This document shows, in pieces, positions 10,844-21,698 of a stretch of 64,000 nucleotides of DNA; positions within the stretch are counted from its first letter, which is position 1, and every line of letters begins with the position of its first letter. The stretch spans positions 27,515,912 to 27,579,911 of the forward strand of contig OZ026848.1 in assembly GCA_964023205.1 (NCBI GenBank), read 5' to 3'. The translations under genes were made by a program, and so were the position numbers. Source of the stretch: Lutraria lutraria. Its lineage: Eukaryota; Mollusca; Bivalvia; Venerida; Mactridae. The notes beneath the pieces were generated by a model. The model saw only the letters and a program-made list of their open reading frames with translations. It ran no database searches and was not told the DNA's origin.

Positions 10844-11849
10844 GCCAAGACATAAAAGACGTTCAATTTCAATTTAGAAACAGAAATGAATCGTACTAAA
10901 CATTGCTTACAACTTCATAAATCACAAATCACGCTAATTTGAAGTATTTTACGGTACCATATGTTACTGAGAACATGACAACATAAGAGTTAAATATTCT
11001 ATTCGAGCCAATTTATGCAAATAACGCTATATTCCATATACGTACTCTACGGAGAGACTGTGTCACGATACCTTGTTGATTATGACAAATATTATCAAAG
11101 CTTAATGCGCTCTGGTACATTGCGTGATTCTAAGGTAATGACATTCTTACATATTTTAGTTCATATTGCATATAGAATATTATATTTATAGCATACACGA
11201 TTTTAAACGGAAAAGCATCGGATAATAATAGTTAATACATAAAAGGGCGAGGTTGTCTGTACAGAGACAAGCTCGCGCGGACATGACTGAGGTGAAGACA
11301 ATGATGAAGTGAAAAACGTACAGCGAATAGAATGTACTATGAAATATCCCAGAAACAGTCAGCAGTCGGCAAGACGGGCGTTATGGGGAGATGGCTTTTT
11401 TGGGGGGAGTTTATTATTTCACTTGTTACGCTGTCTTGCGAAATTATGACCGCTTTTAACAAGATCTCACATCCTCCATATACCCGTATGAAGTCATTTC
11501 AGACTGGCGCTAGGGGTGGGGGGCTAATTTCAGATTTTGGAGAATAAAATATAACCATTCCAGCCAAGATTATTTGGGGCTTTAAAGCCCCTATTTCCGA
11601 TATCACCCGGTATCTACAGTCCCGCTCGTAACAAATAATAGCCCTTAAGTCTTTAATTGTTGCTATCAAAGATTGAACTAATGAATGTAACATATTAACA
11701 GATATTTAAAAGATAAAATAATAAGACTTTTTAATGATCTTATGAATAACTCTGTAAATATGTTTGTCACAAGGGCATTGTCAAAACTTTGTACTTCGCG
11801 TGTGATGTAAAAGGTAAAGGTTTTGTTCATTATATGAGTGCCACCCTAT
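10844..11849. other. no gene recognised; perfect 16-bp palindrome
   Basis: GGGGCTTTAAAGCCCC lies at 11576-11591. GC-richer patches (11245-11290 and 11500-11525) give short overlapping frames without motifs. No exon of the neighbouring receptor could be identified here. Confidence 0.45.
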
Positions 11850-12092
11850 TGAAAGGGCCAGCCAGATTAGCTTATGAGACACCTAACTTTTGTTCAAACA
11901 ATATCTCCCGCATCCCTTTTCTTTTTCCGGGCACCTGGCTGAGATGAGCCTGTTGAATTATAACATTATTTAATTAGCTGGCGGCTCATCAACCGACCAC
12001 ATCAGTTCTAACCCAATCTTCACTTGGGGTCGAACCTTCGATCTCCCGCTCCGAGCGCGGACACCATAATCACTCGGTCACGGTTGCGGTAC
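11850..12092 (-). mobile_element. tRNA-headed SINE, family D
   Basis: On the minus strand: GTGACCGAGTGATTATGG (A-box region), then GTCCGCGCTCGGAGCGGG and a B-box AGGTTCGACCCC. The body carries GGTCGGTTGATGAGCCGCC and CCAGGTGCCCGG. It sits in what would be the first intron of the receptor gene. No other copy was seen. Confidence 0.65.
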
Positions 12093-12433
12093 GTACATAT
12101 ATTTTATTCAAAACAGCAAAGTGTGACCAACGTGAGAGGGATACACTGAACTTCAGTAACTTAGTACATAGTTAAATAGAAAGAGCTCGCGAGATTGAAA
12201 AATGACCAATGTTCTCGCATTAGCCTTTACCTTACAGATAAAAAATAAGAGGGCACTTATTATCACAATTCAGTGCCATGTCAAAACAATGGGGAATTAC
12301 AAATGGGTGCGAGATTGGAAAGAAATATTCCATTGAATACATTAACATTAATAGATACATATCCCTCTGTCTCCTGCTCACTTCAAGATCGAACAGAGAA
12401 CGACAAAACAGAGGACTGCAGAGCAGGAAAGGG

Positions 12434-12488
12434 CCACGAACGAACGGACGAACAAACGGAGATTTAAACGAACGGACGGACGAACAAT
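12434..12488. repeat. GAAC/GGAC microsatellite
   Basis: Imperfect run of GAACGGAC and CGAACGAACGGAC units. It lies 50 bp inside the intron that follows the receptor exon and extends the open frame past the true donor. Confidence 0.8.
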
Positions 12489-12537
12489 CACGAATATGAT
12501 CAAGGAACATGCAAAAGAAGAGAAACAAAATATTGGT

Positions 12538-12543
12538 ACTTAC
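12538..12543 (-). promoter_or_regulatory. 5' splice donor GTAAGT of receptor exon 1
   Basis: Minus-strand sequence reads ATATAC then GTAAGTACC. Beyond it the translation loses receptor similarity, which supports the exon ending at 12544. The intron is phase 0. Confidence 0.75.
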
Positions 12544-12897
12544 GTATATCATATACATCGTTATTTTGCACATCACGTTGCCGAACACCCAATTTGTGAA
12601 TGAATATAAGGTGGCTGTAAAAGGTACGACGATCAGAGCGAATGCCAAGTCCGAGATAGCTAGATTTATCACAAAATAGTTGGTAGCGTTTTTATCACCA
12701 TGTCGGATCAAGGTGTAAATGACAAGAGCATTTCCTAGTGCTGCCACTAGGGTCATTATGCCCCAAATAAGGGGAACAAATATGGCGTACAGTTTGTAAT
12801 ACTCAATAGACGGATCAATATATGGTGTCGAGTTGTAGCTAGCGTTAAATGTCGTAGTTTCATACATGGCCTCCGTCATGTTGTACAGAGATTCCAT
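12544..12897 (-). CDS. class A GPCR, first coding exon (galanin/allatostatin-A/kisspeptin receptor-like), partial
   Basis: 118 codons from ATG at 12897 to the GTAAGT donor. The start has a good context (ACAATGG), and a TAG stops the frame at 12919-12921, so this is the first coding exon. The extracellular N-terminus has sequons at N6, N18 and N22. TM1 spans about residues 36-65 with the GN motif (N56 = N1.50). TM2 is about 73-98 with D83 (D2.50) in NLAISDLAF. The first extracellular loop has the WVFG signature at W103. C110 is the conserved TM3 cysteine, and TM3 has just begun at residue 118. The VPF-AT-Y then WVFG pattern is typical of galanin, allatostatin-A and kisspeptin receptors, which are plasma-membrane neuropeptide receptors. 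The ligand cannot be named. DRY, TM4-7 and the C-tail are missing and should lie toward lower coordinates. None of the long frames at 1-12500 fits, so the intron exceeds 12 kb or the gene is broken. Confidence 0.85.
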
Positions 12898-13059
12898 TGT
12901 CTGCTCTTGGTAGTCCAACTAAGTCGGCTTCGTCTAAAATATCGTCTGCCAAAAGCGTTGATCAAGGTGTTTGTGTGAGAAATGGCGAAGCAAATGATTC
13001 CGTTACCTCGCCTTGTCATTAAATCAGAATCGCAAATCCAGTGGTCACATTTGATAAAT

Positions 13060-13077
13060 CTGTGAAAATAAAAGAAG
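13060..13077 (-). promoter_or_regulatory. candidate 3' splice acceptor in receptor 5' UTR
   Basis: The minus strand reads CTTCTTTTATTTTCACAG, a pyrimidine-rich tract ending in AG. If used, the exon would run 13059-12544, with a 162-base 5' leader containing two small upstream ATGs. This is inference only. Confidence 0.35.
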
Positions 13078-14286
13078 CATGTTTCAGAAAACGACAAACA
13101 GACGACGAGTGTGTTTTTGGGTAGCTGTCCAAATTTTAATCCCATTAAAGAAGACAACTGGTGAGGTTTTTGTTCGAAATGTCAAATATATTGAGTTTGG
13201 TTGCCAATCACAGAACTGACGTGACACTAAAGGGATCGACTTGGGAGCAAAGAAAGCGTAGCTATATTTCACTTAATATTCTAAATTTGACAGAGAAATT
13301 AAATAGAATAAAAATTTGACGACCGTTCGCGTAGCCAATGGCAAACATTAATCCTAAGGGTATCCTAAACAAGCGGAAATTAAACTTAATTAGGTGTGTC
13401 GTTCATTTGCATTTTATTCATATAACCAGTCTGTTCAAGTGAAAGAAAATGGTACCAGAAGGGAAAATACTGGCTAATACAATCACTTTTCTGACATTAA
13501 ATTCATTATTTTACAACTTTATCACTCACGATACGGCTTATTCCATTTCAAGCCTTCAATGCGAGTCTAATTCCAAAAATCCGTGCCGCAGTACAAAACT
13601 CCAAAAATACTGGCTAGAATCAAATTCAAAGAAATACAGAAGTCTAAATCAAATTACTTAATAAAAGTCACCTCAAAATGCCGGTAGTTATGCTGTATAG
13701 GCACTTGAATAGATTGACGTTTGTGATACAATATCACCACAACCAGACAGGTCAATCAAGATGAAGCATTAGAGACATCAACTCTAAACACTGAGGATGT
13801 TATAAAACGTAATGAACTCATTACTGAGGTCCTATCTCTCTTTGATACCTATTTCTTGATAACTTTCTTGCTATGTTACTGCCAATCAAACTGTACCTTC
13901 CTATTGATATTTACCTCCAGCCTGACCAATAACATTAATATGAACTTTGAAACTCCTTGACTCATTTCATTGGGAGTGCGAACCGTAAATCATATATTGT
14001 TGTTAGGCTAAAATCAAATAATTAAAAATAAATGTAAGCCTCGTCTCAAAGACAGTGTTCCATGAAATGACTGTTTTTAGCAAATTCATATTAATTTTTG
14101 CAATGTGTAAATCATAAATCATCAGTATTTTAATCATATGTGCACATGCGCAGAAAACAGATATTTACTTTCGGGCGAACATTAGTTATACAATGTACCA
14201 TCAAAGTAAAAATGGCAGGATTTTTGCATGTGCCGTGCAACAAAAGTGAAAACACTACCCAACTAAAATGTATAGCATTTTAAATA
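13078..14286. other. no gene recognised upstream of the receptor exon
   Basis: Frames at 13084-13272 (-) and 13449-13661 (+) are short and without motifs. A promoter or upstream non-coding exon could be here, but none can be pointed to. Confidence 0.4.
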
Positions 14287-14460
14287 GAGTAAAACATTGT
14301 TATAGTGAACTCGGATAAAGTGAAGAGTTAGATACAGTTTCACACGGATACAGTAAAGAAATAGTATACGGTAAAATATTTATCACCAATAGAACACCAT
14401 GATTAATTTCGAAGTAGTGAAAGTAAACTAAATATACGGTGAATTAATAGTCCGGTTTCC
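14287..14460. repeat. possible MITE-like dispersed repeat
   Basis: Starts AGTAAAACATTGTTATAGTG and continues AACTCGGATAAAGTGAA. The GTAAAACATTGTTATA type of end is common in Tc1/mariner-like short elements of molluscs. The right end is unclear and no second copy was seen. Confidence 0.35.
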
Positions 14461-14699
14461 AATGATCTAACAACATTCACGTTCTACTGAGCATAGAACT
14501 AGTAACACTGTACTATGCGAACCTCGTGTAAGTGACATCTTACGCACTTTCCAAATAGAAAATATTCTCCCCAGGCATGTCCATAAATAAGAACCCATTA
14601 ACCCAGTAGTATGCTATAATATGGATTCATTATCTTGTAATTGATACGATTTTACTTAAACGAGAGTCAAACCTGATTTTCAAGACCAAGAATTGTTGT

Positions 14700-14770
14700 C
14701 TGGTCGCGGACGGGATTCAAACTCAGACCGTGTCTGTAAATAATATAGCTGTAACGTGCTAAGCGGGCGG
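14700..14770 (-). mobile_element. worn tRNA-like SINE head
   Basis: The minus strand has CCGCCCGCTTAGCACG, then GAGTTTGAATCCCGTCC (degenerate B-box). No recognisable tail follows. Confidence 0.35.
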
Positions 14771-15383
14771 TCAAAGACATTGGTGAAGCTTCCCTTTCAA
14801 ATATTGAACAGTTGCTACACTGAAAACAACGTATTTGAAAGCCCTAAATATAAATTATTAAAGCACGACACGCTATGTAAACATACCCTAACATAACTCC
14901 GTCATTTGTGTTACGCCGAATGTCACTTAGCTGACAAAATTTGCTGTTTTACGATCAAAGAGTACCGGTGAGGATTTAGATACTACTATGCTTCATGAAT
15001 TCTTAACCAGATTATGACAGAAGTTACATATTTATGTTAAATAAATCATGATCATTGAGTGTAATGAAGGAAAATGTGTCGTTAATTTTCTATTGATTTA
15101 AATATACATTGACATTTACGTTATAAAGTTTGACATAGGGATAAGTTGTTCATTTTATAGGAACACCAAATTAAAGTTCTGCTTTATAATTAGTGAGCCA
15201 AAACTCTGAAAAATACTGAAATAGATATTATTTTATGAATCTCAGAATTTCTGAATACATAGTCATAGGAGAAAGCTAGACGACAAATATACAAGTTGAA
15301 AGATATAACTTTAGACACTGTATCAGTGTGATGCCACAGCTTATGTCGATCTAATTATTTTAAGAATGGAGCTTGTTTGACGA
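14771..15383. other. no gene or repeat recognised
   Basis: AT-rich spacer ahead of a SINE. Confidence 0.45.
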
Positions 15384-15700
15384 AGGGTATTCAGTGATCT
15401 AGTGGTACCGCGCTGAACTACTGCACGAAAGGCCGTGGTTCGATTCTCACCTTCGTCTGTCATATTGCTCAGTGTCCCAATCCAAAATACCGAGCTAAGT
15501 ACTGTGATGAGAAAATCACAGAGAAAATGGCGTGTATCGGTGCTAACACTGAGCTCGATAAAGAACCAGGAAATACTATTCGAAATGAGAGTAAGTAGGC
15601 CTATAACATGCACGGTTCTCCTTTATATTCTCTCCCCTTTCTCGGGGGAGGCCCTGAAATGACCATAGCTGTGGAATGGGTCGTAAAACAACATAAATAC
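15384..15700 (+). mobile_element. tRNA-headed SINE, family A, full-length copy
   Basis: A-box TGATCTAGTGG at 15395-15405 and B-box GGTTCGATTC at 15437-15446. The body has AGTGTCCCAATCC, GGCGTGTATCGGTGC and GATAAAGAACCAGG. The 3' domain is TGACCATAGCTGTGGAATGG, ending ACATAAATAC. This is the best preserved family A copy. Its conserved 3' domain suggests membership of one of the superfamilies with conserved SINE domains; which one needs a library comparison. Confidence 0.82.
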
Positions 15701-16991
15701 ATAAACTGTTCGTATGCGATGAATGTGTTGTATACTGTTGTTACACATTTCCGGGTATAAGTAATATACATGAACTGCCCAGAAACATGGCCTATATTTT
15801 CCTAACAATATAGTTATCAATAATTATTAGGACAGGTTCATTTATAACTCAAAGGCTATGATCGCTTACTATATACATATTAAGCGAATGATCCTATCTC
15901 CTTAACCGTTGTTCTAACCCTCAAATAACTAATATAATTCACCCATCATTCAACATTGACCACAGGTACATCACACGTAATGGTGCACCTAAGGCGCGGC
16001 GCATGCTTCGCGTTGTAACATAACAGTCATTAGGGGTGTACATCACGTGATTAAATATTAATACTATTTTATAATGTTTATAATAAGATCAATTATAAGA
16101 CCCAGAAGAGCTGTATATCAGGAACTAAGGATAGTCAGAATGTCTTAGATCAGTCTTACATAAAGACAATCCAACATCAATTTGTCCATTATAGTGTATA
16201 ATTTAATACACTTTATCTAATAGTATTATAAAGGTAAAGCGAATTAAGTGAAATATTTCAAAGGAAATGGAATATGAAATTATATAACATCATGTCAGTT
16301 ACAAAGGTTCTGTATATAATTGATGTAGACTATCCCCATTATGTCCTAGCTAAAAGTGCAATTACATTTATAATATTATTAATATCTATCTGTATCTATT
16401 TGTAGTGTTCTAAAGACAGGAAACGCCACCATTTATGGGACTAATGTATTGGCACTGTATACGGCAGTAGAACACGGCTACATTAATATCTTCGCTATTT
16501 CCTTTGCATTGAAGTACAGAAGGACGTGATCGGGGAAAACTACATGTAGTTACTTCATTATTATCCGAATTCATTATTACTGTTTCACTCTCGTTTAACG
16601 ACCTGGCAATAGTTTCACAAACAAAACTCAACTTATTCATTATTAAATTATACATTTCTCTACTTAATTGTATGCAATTCAGAATGTTGTATTAAACGAA
16701 GGTACATAGAAGATGATCTAATAACAGTTTCGCATAATTTTAACCTAACTATGATCTTTCGATTTTGTTCAATAAAACTGATTTAAGTATCTTATTTGAT
16801 TTTTGACTCAAGTGAAAATGGAGTTTGAGATTTAATGTGTTCGCCAGCCACACAATTTTCTGTGCTGGCATGTTCTTCGTAATTTAGGAAACAAAAGGAA
16901 ATATTTCTGGCCAAAGGCACACAATTTCCTGATAGAGAAAAACACCATTATTGAGTTTCTACTCAAACTGGGCTCTGTCTTGTCTTAAAGA
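15701..16991. other. no gene or repeat recognised
   Basis: A frame at 16410-16655 (-) lacks motifs. The rest is AT-rich. Confidence 0.4.
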
Positions 16992-17273
16992 CTAGCCTTT
17001 TACTCCAACTTCTGTTAGTGTACAGTAACAGACACCCAACACCAAATCGGAAATTTCCCCTTTTATGGCTTCCGTAAACATCGTTCTAACATTACTGCCG
17101 TAATTGAAATAAATATAAGTAATCTCTACTCCGTCTGAGGAGAACCTGTCATTTTCCCGCGATAAGAATTGTACTAAATACAGTCTGGGAATTACATTCT
17201 CTAAATATGGGTCAACATATCCAAAAGATAATATATACAAGTATAATGTATATAAATAACAGATTAAACCCAT
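16992..17273 (-). CDS. hypothetical 93-codon frame; possible ANF-receptor-type N-terminal exon
   Basis: ATG at 17273 begins a hydrophobic stretch (residues 1-20) that could be a signal peptide ending near SFG. It is followed by DPYLENVIP (21-29), DGVEITYIYFNYGSN (47-61), FTEAIKGEISDLVLG (66-80) and a VCYC segment (81-84). The order recalls the first module of ANF-receptor / guanylyl-cyclase ligand-binding domains: a Pro-led helix, a 'pGv-i-y-y-D-G-N' strand, a helix, then 'i-G-C'. The similarity is from memory and weak. The nearest donor-like site is GTAAAA at the end of the frame, which is poor. A frame this long is also within reach of chance here. Alternatives: an exon relic, or no gene. 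Confidence 0.22.
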   Translation of the reverse strand: MGLICYLYTLYLYILSFGYVDPYLENVIPRLYLVQFLSRENDRFSSDGVEITYIYFNYGSNVRTMFTEAIKGEISDLVLGVCYCTLTEVGVKG

Positions 17274-18194
17274 AAAATGTTACCAGCAGAGGTCTTTGTC
17301 AATGCCAGGACTTAGTATGGACTGGTCTTGTTTTGTGATAAAACAGGAGTAGGTACAATAGAAGCAAAGCCCTTTTTTCTACTTTCTCAAAGCATGCATT
17401 CGTACTTTGGAACTTTGGAGGTGCGATTCGCCACAATATATTTTCGTACATTGGATCTTGCTGTTAATTTTTTAAGGATCGGCGCAATAAAGTAAAGACA
17501 GCTATCAGTAATGAAATATGATATTGAATACAGTAAATCGCTGGCTATGGTGATTGGTTCGGTTGCGTGAACAAAATAATGACTATGTCAATAATATACC
17601 AGGTGAAAAAAATTGATTCTACAGGAGTTAAGCTTTGTTTCGTAAATGAAATAGATTTAACATAAGCAAGCCCGCCTACTGATATTTACAATGCGTACAG
17701 TATATATTCACAGGAATCATGTGACGTTTTAACAATGTTTAAAGCACAGCTCCTTGATCTTTGTATCGTTTCTATGATAATAGAACTGTTACATTGAACC
17801 ATGAACCTATAGATTGTGGGAAACTGACTTTGCTTTAGTGTGAGGCGTCATTGATTCCTGTGAGAGAATTTTTCACACGATACATAATCATTGTTCGTAC
17901 ATAAAAAACAATTTCAGAAGATAACACTTAGTTTTGACATACTTAGAAATAACGTTTTGAAAATTCAGTGTACATATGAACAACGGTCATTTTTTCTATC
18001 AAAATCCATGTCACAGATTCAAAATAGCAATGTTGTGTTTGGATCAACGCGTCTGAGTTTTAGTTTATGTAACAAAAATGCAAAACAGGAAAGCAATTCT
18101 GATTAATGATGCTTCTGTTATCTACATGCATATTCAATTTCTATGAACTAAGTTACTAAGTAATATTCATCTGGGATCAGATAATTTTAGCGAG
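17274..18194. other. no gene recognised
   Basis: TTCGTACTTTGG plus GGAGGTGCGATTCG near 17410-17440 recurs in slightly changed form near 50118-50140, a hint of a small dispersed repeat. The frame at 17891-18106 has no motif. Confidence 0.4.
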
Positions 18195-18310
18195 TTAACG
18201 GAAGGTCAGTGATTGTACCCAGGTGTACGATTGTACTTTTCTCTACAGTGAACGATAGAAAGGGTGTCATGTGACACTGACTGTTGGCTTGACGTTAAAC
18301 GGAACAAAGG
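18195..18310 (+). mobile_element. family F SINE, 3' part
   Basis: The tail reads TGACACTGACTGTTGGCTTG and ends ACGTTAAAC, the widespread molluscan SINE 3' end. It is preceded by a CAGTGAACGATAG block matching 31572-31600 and 28575-28600. The head is worn. Confidence 0.5.
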
Positions 18311-18990
18311 CAATTACATAATATATTATACATGTACATGTAATGACTTACGCCACACTAAGTTTAATTAATGGGTTATATTAGCCTATATTTGCCAATA
18401 TCTAGTCGTCTGTGTTTTTTCATGGTACATTATCCAAAATCCATCTCGACAGCAATTTAATCTCTAACGTACTGTAATAGTGTATAAGTTGACATTAGGC
18501 CTTCCCGAAAAAAACATTGAATAAAAACAGACCAAACTCAGAAATCGAGGTCACTTTATATGAACCCATCGGCAATTGAACTAATCTAGTCCATATACGA
18601 CGCTTGCAGAGCAAAACGAAGAAAAATGCGAGCATTGCATGCTCCTTTATATTGCTTTATTGATAGTCTATACTCTTTTAAACTCTTTTTTACTACAGTT
18701 CAATTGAGACAATTTATTGCGCTCGGAATATTTTGTGCCATTTTTATACGTGAATAACGTTATTACTGTCAATCAAACAAATAAATTTCTCTCTTCAATC
18801 CGGGATTAAGATTATATAAATAGGATTAGAAAGTCGGCATCTAACAAATATCGAGAGATGGCAATTAGAAGAATAAGTATCTAATTCTTTTCACTGTAAG
18901 AGGATCGTCAGAAAACTCAGTACAACGCAAAACTTTATCAGAGTTTTGCCTATTTAAGGCCACAAGCATTGCACCATATTGACTGCAAAG
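18311..18990. other. no gene or repeat recognised
   Basis: AT-rich, with no long frames. Confidence 0.45.
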
Positions 18991-19145
18991 CAGCGATACA
19001 CGCCTCATCCGTTTCCGGTACTTGGCTCGGTAGCTGGGATGGGGACACAGGGAGTGCCCCTGGATTTCTGAAACACGGAGGCGTGATTCGAACCCATGAC
19101 ATTTCGTTTAGTAATCCAGCGTGTTAGACCACTGATCACGGATCA
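18991..19145 (-). mobile_element. family A SINE, 3'-truncated
   Basis: The minus-strand head starts near 19145 with GATCAGTGGTCTAACACG, then the B-box GGGTTCGAATCACG, then CCCCATCCCAGCTACCGAG and GAGGCGTGTATCGCTG. The 3' domain seen in 15384-15700 is absent. Confidence 0.75.
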
Positions 19146-19829
19146 CTGCAGCAACTAAAGTGCAGTGGGCAGCTCATTTACTAGAATGTTTAAAAAAGTT
19201 GTAGGATATAAAATACAAAAAGTATCGTATAACGGAGAGGAAATACTTTAAAGCAATACGATGGAGTCATACTTTACAAAATCGAGAGGATTGATTTTTT
19301 GTGAACAAACCGAAACGTGATCATGATTTAAATAATTCACAATTAACGAATGACAAGACATGAAAATTGATGATTTGACAGGCCACAATCTGGGAGCTTC
19401 TTCGACACCATAAAATAAATTAACAGATAATATGGCGCCTTTACGGAAAATTTTGAACCCAAGGATTTCTGACCGTCGTTTATTATCACGTGACAATGGT
19501 GTTGACCTCAAAGGTAATGTATGATAGCACACTAAAAATCGAATTTCAATTATTAAATCGTTGATTAATTCTACATGTATACATATAAGCAATGCTAAAG
19601 CAATCGTAACAAAATACAGTAATGTAATCGCATGCTCCTGTCTCACCAGCAAACACTAGAATATTTGACCAAAACTTTTCTGATTCTACTCTCCATTGTA
19701 ACTTGTTTGTGTTTCTTTTATCAAACACGACTTCAAACATTGATTAAACACAAAAGCACACAACCAACAGTACGGTGGACTAATTAATTGAAACGATGGA
19801 GCGAGCGGTTGAACGAGGGAATTATCAAA
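19146..19829. other. unassigned; contains a 134-codon open frame
   Basis: The minus-strand frame 19652-19248 starts with a hydrophobic segment and matches nothing I recognise. In AT-rich DNA of this amount, one frame of that length can arise by chance. No supporting splice sites were found. Confidence 0.3.
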
Positions 19830-19887
19830 TGTTCGATCGATTAACTGGTCGACTGATTGATTCATAGAGCGATTGATTGATTAATCG

Positions 19888-19927
<40 letters not shown>

Positions 19928-20060
19928 CTAGTGGTTGGTCAACATATTTATTGAGCGATTGATAGAAAATTGATTGACTGAGTGAGAGATTTATCGATTG
20001 ATCGAGTGAATGATTTAGTGATAAATTGAGTGATTGAGCGAGGGATCGAGCGAGTGTTCA
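19830..20060. repeat. GATT/GATC-rich simple repeat
   Basis: Purest part is (GATT)n around 19886-19925. The flanks are degenerate GATT, GAGC and GAGT units. Confidence 0.9.
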
Positions 20061-20829
20061 ATTAACTGATATAAAAGATGTTGTTGATAAGCAAGTTAAG
20101 AATCTCCGATGAAGTAATGGAAAAGAACACAAAGGCCCCGAGCAAGCGGCTTATGTTGTTGACAGTTTTGTTGCCAACATGAGAAACCTTGTCAAAAGGA
20201 TTATGTCGATTCTGAATTAACTATTTCTCGAGAAAGACGTATGTATACGTCGGTGTTCATATGACTGGTTTTTCAAGCAGATAATGTCTGTAGATTCTCC
20301 GCCACTCTCCTAATAATACCTTATACGTATAGTTAACATATCATTAACACAAAGCTAAACATAGTTGTACGCGGCGGGGTGGTCAATTTGTATATACTAC
20401 CACTATCATCCAAATTCTGGGGGTAATTACCTTATCTGGTAATTGTCCCCATCGTTTTTATTTGTTAGATATCTGTTATAGTGTGTATTAACAAATACCA
20501 ATACTCGGAGAAAGGGAGCAGTACGGCTTAAAAAAGGTTTTCGGGTATGAGCATTATTCATTTTAGACATAACATTTTCCACTATACAGAGGTTTCGGAA
20601 ATGAGCGATTTTTATCTTAGAGACAGTCTTTTATATGAAGTTCCTGAATTAAAAAATCTTGGCAATCAAGTTGTACCTTCATTCGTTTGAAACAAAGCGT
20701 CCATAAGCCTGGTTGATTATACTAAGCTGCATAGAGTTTAACATTAATGCGAAACTGATTAATCATATATTTCACGGGAACCACGTACATGTGAATTTCA
20801 AATAGTTTTTCCATCCTGGTTCTAGTCCT
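20061..20829. other. no gene or repeat recognised
   Basis: No frame over 60 codons. Confidence 0.45.
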
Positions 20830-20950
20830 GTTTTCTTGTAATATTCTAGACTCAGTACCTGGCTCGGTAGATGGGGTGGGACACTGAAAACCACCCCCTA
20901 GAAAATTCTGAAGACGGAGCTGAGAATCAAACTCATGATCTGTCGTTCAG
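20830..20950 (-). mobile_element. family A SINE fragment
   Basis: Plus-strand landmarks are CTCAGTACCTGGCTCGGTAG, ATGGGGTGGGACACTGAAA and a B-box complement GAGAATCAAACTC. The A-box end runs straight into the 11-bp array that begins at 20951. Confidence 0.65.
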
Positions 20951-21036
20951 TAGCCCACCACTAGCCCACCACTAGACCACCACTTGACCACCACTAGACC
21001 AGTAGACCACCACTAGACCACCACTAGACCACCGAT
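20951..21036 (-). repeat. 11-bp array of SINE A-boxes
   Basis: Plus strand is AGACCACCACT repeated seven to eight times with small variants. On the minus strand each period recreates TGGTCTAGTGG, an exact match to the pol III A-box form. Four exact and three one- or two-base variant copies are present. It lies where the A-box of the adjoining SINE should be. Confidence 0.8.
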
Positions 21037-21484
21037 AACCCCTATTTATTAGTATAAGCGGAGAAAACATACTCATTGTAGACACATTGTTTTGGTGTTA
21101 TGAATCAATCATAAATGCCACACATAGAATAATTATGAATAGGTGTCTGGACACGTTGTCTTATTGATTGGTCTGATATACTGACCGCTTATATCTTAAT
21201 CTAGGTGATTATGCTCTATGCAAGCTGCTACTATTGGTATCACGATTTCTGACGTATTTAGACGGTTATAGATTGTCTCTAGACCTCAACCAAATCAAGG
21301 CAATGGTCGGCACACATGGTATGTGTAACTCATATTAAAAACAATAAGCATACTTAATGTAATAGACGAAACAAAATATTGTCCGAAACACGGTCAATCA
21401 GTTTAATTTTCACAACTAGAGCTCGTCTCATTTTCTGATCAAATAAGCGACACGAACTTTTTTAAATGTCTTATTTTAATAGAA
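21037..21484. other. no gene or repeat recognised
   Basis: AT-rich spacer. Confidence 0.45.
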
Positions 21485-21698
21485 TATACTGTATTTTCAT
21501 TTATTTCCGTTAGGCTCAATTTTCGTGGTTTTAACTAAAATGGCTATTCCGTGGGGACATAAATTCGTGGAATTTGACTTTTGACAAGAAATGCCTTATC
21601 TCTGCATTTAAATTCGTGGGGATTTGATTTCGTGGAAGAGCCGACCCACAAATTCCACGAAATTAAATCCCAACGAAAATTAATGATGTCACAGTATA
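21485..21698. mobile_element. MITE with TATACTGT ends and TTCGTGG blocks
   Basis: The ends are TATACTGT (from 21485) and ACAGTATA (to 21698), giving TA-flanked short inverted repeats. Inside are several inverted TTCGTGG and CCACGAA blocks with AAATTCGTGGGGATTTGATT. TA ends suggest a Tc1/mariner-type non-autonomous element. The frames on both strands here are produced by the inverted structure. Confidence 0.6.

Noticed and set aside
19248..19652. 134-codon frame (-) with a hydrophobic start
   Set aside because: Length is within chance for this amount of AT-rich sequence; no motif, splice context or neighbour supports it.
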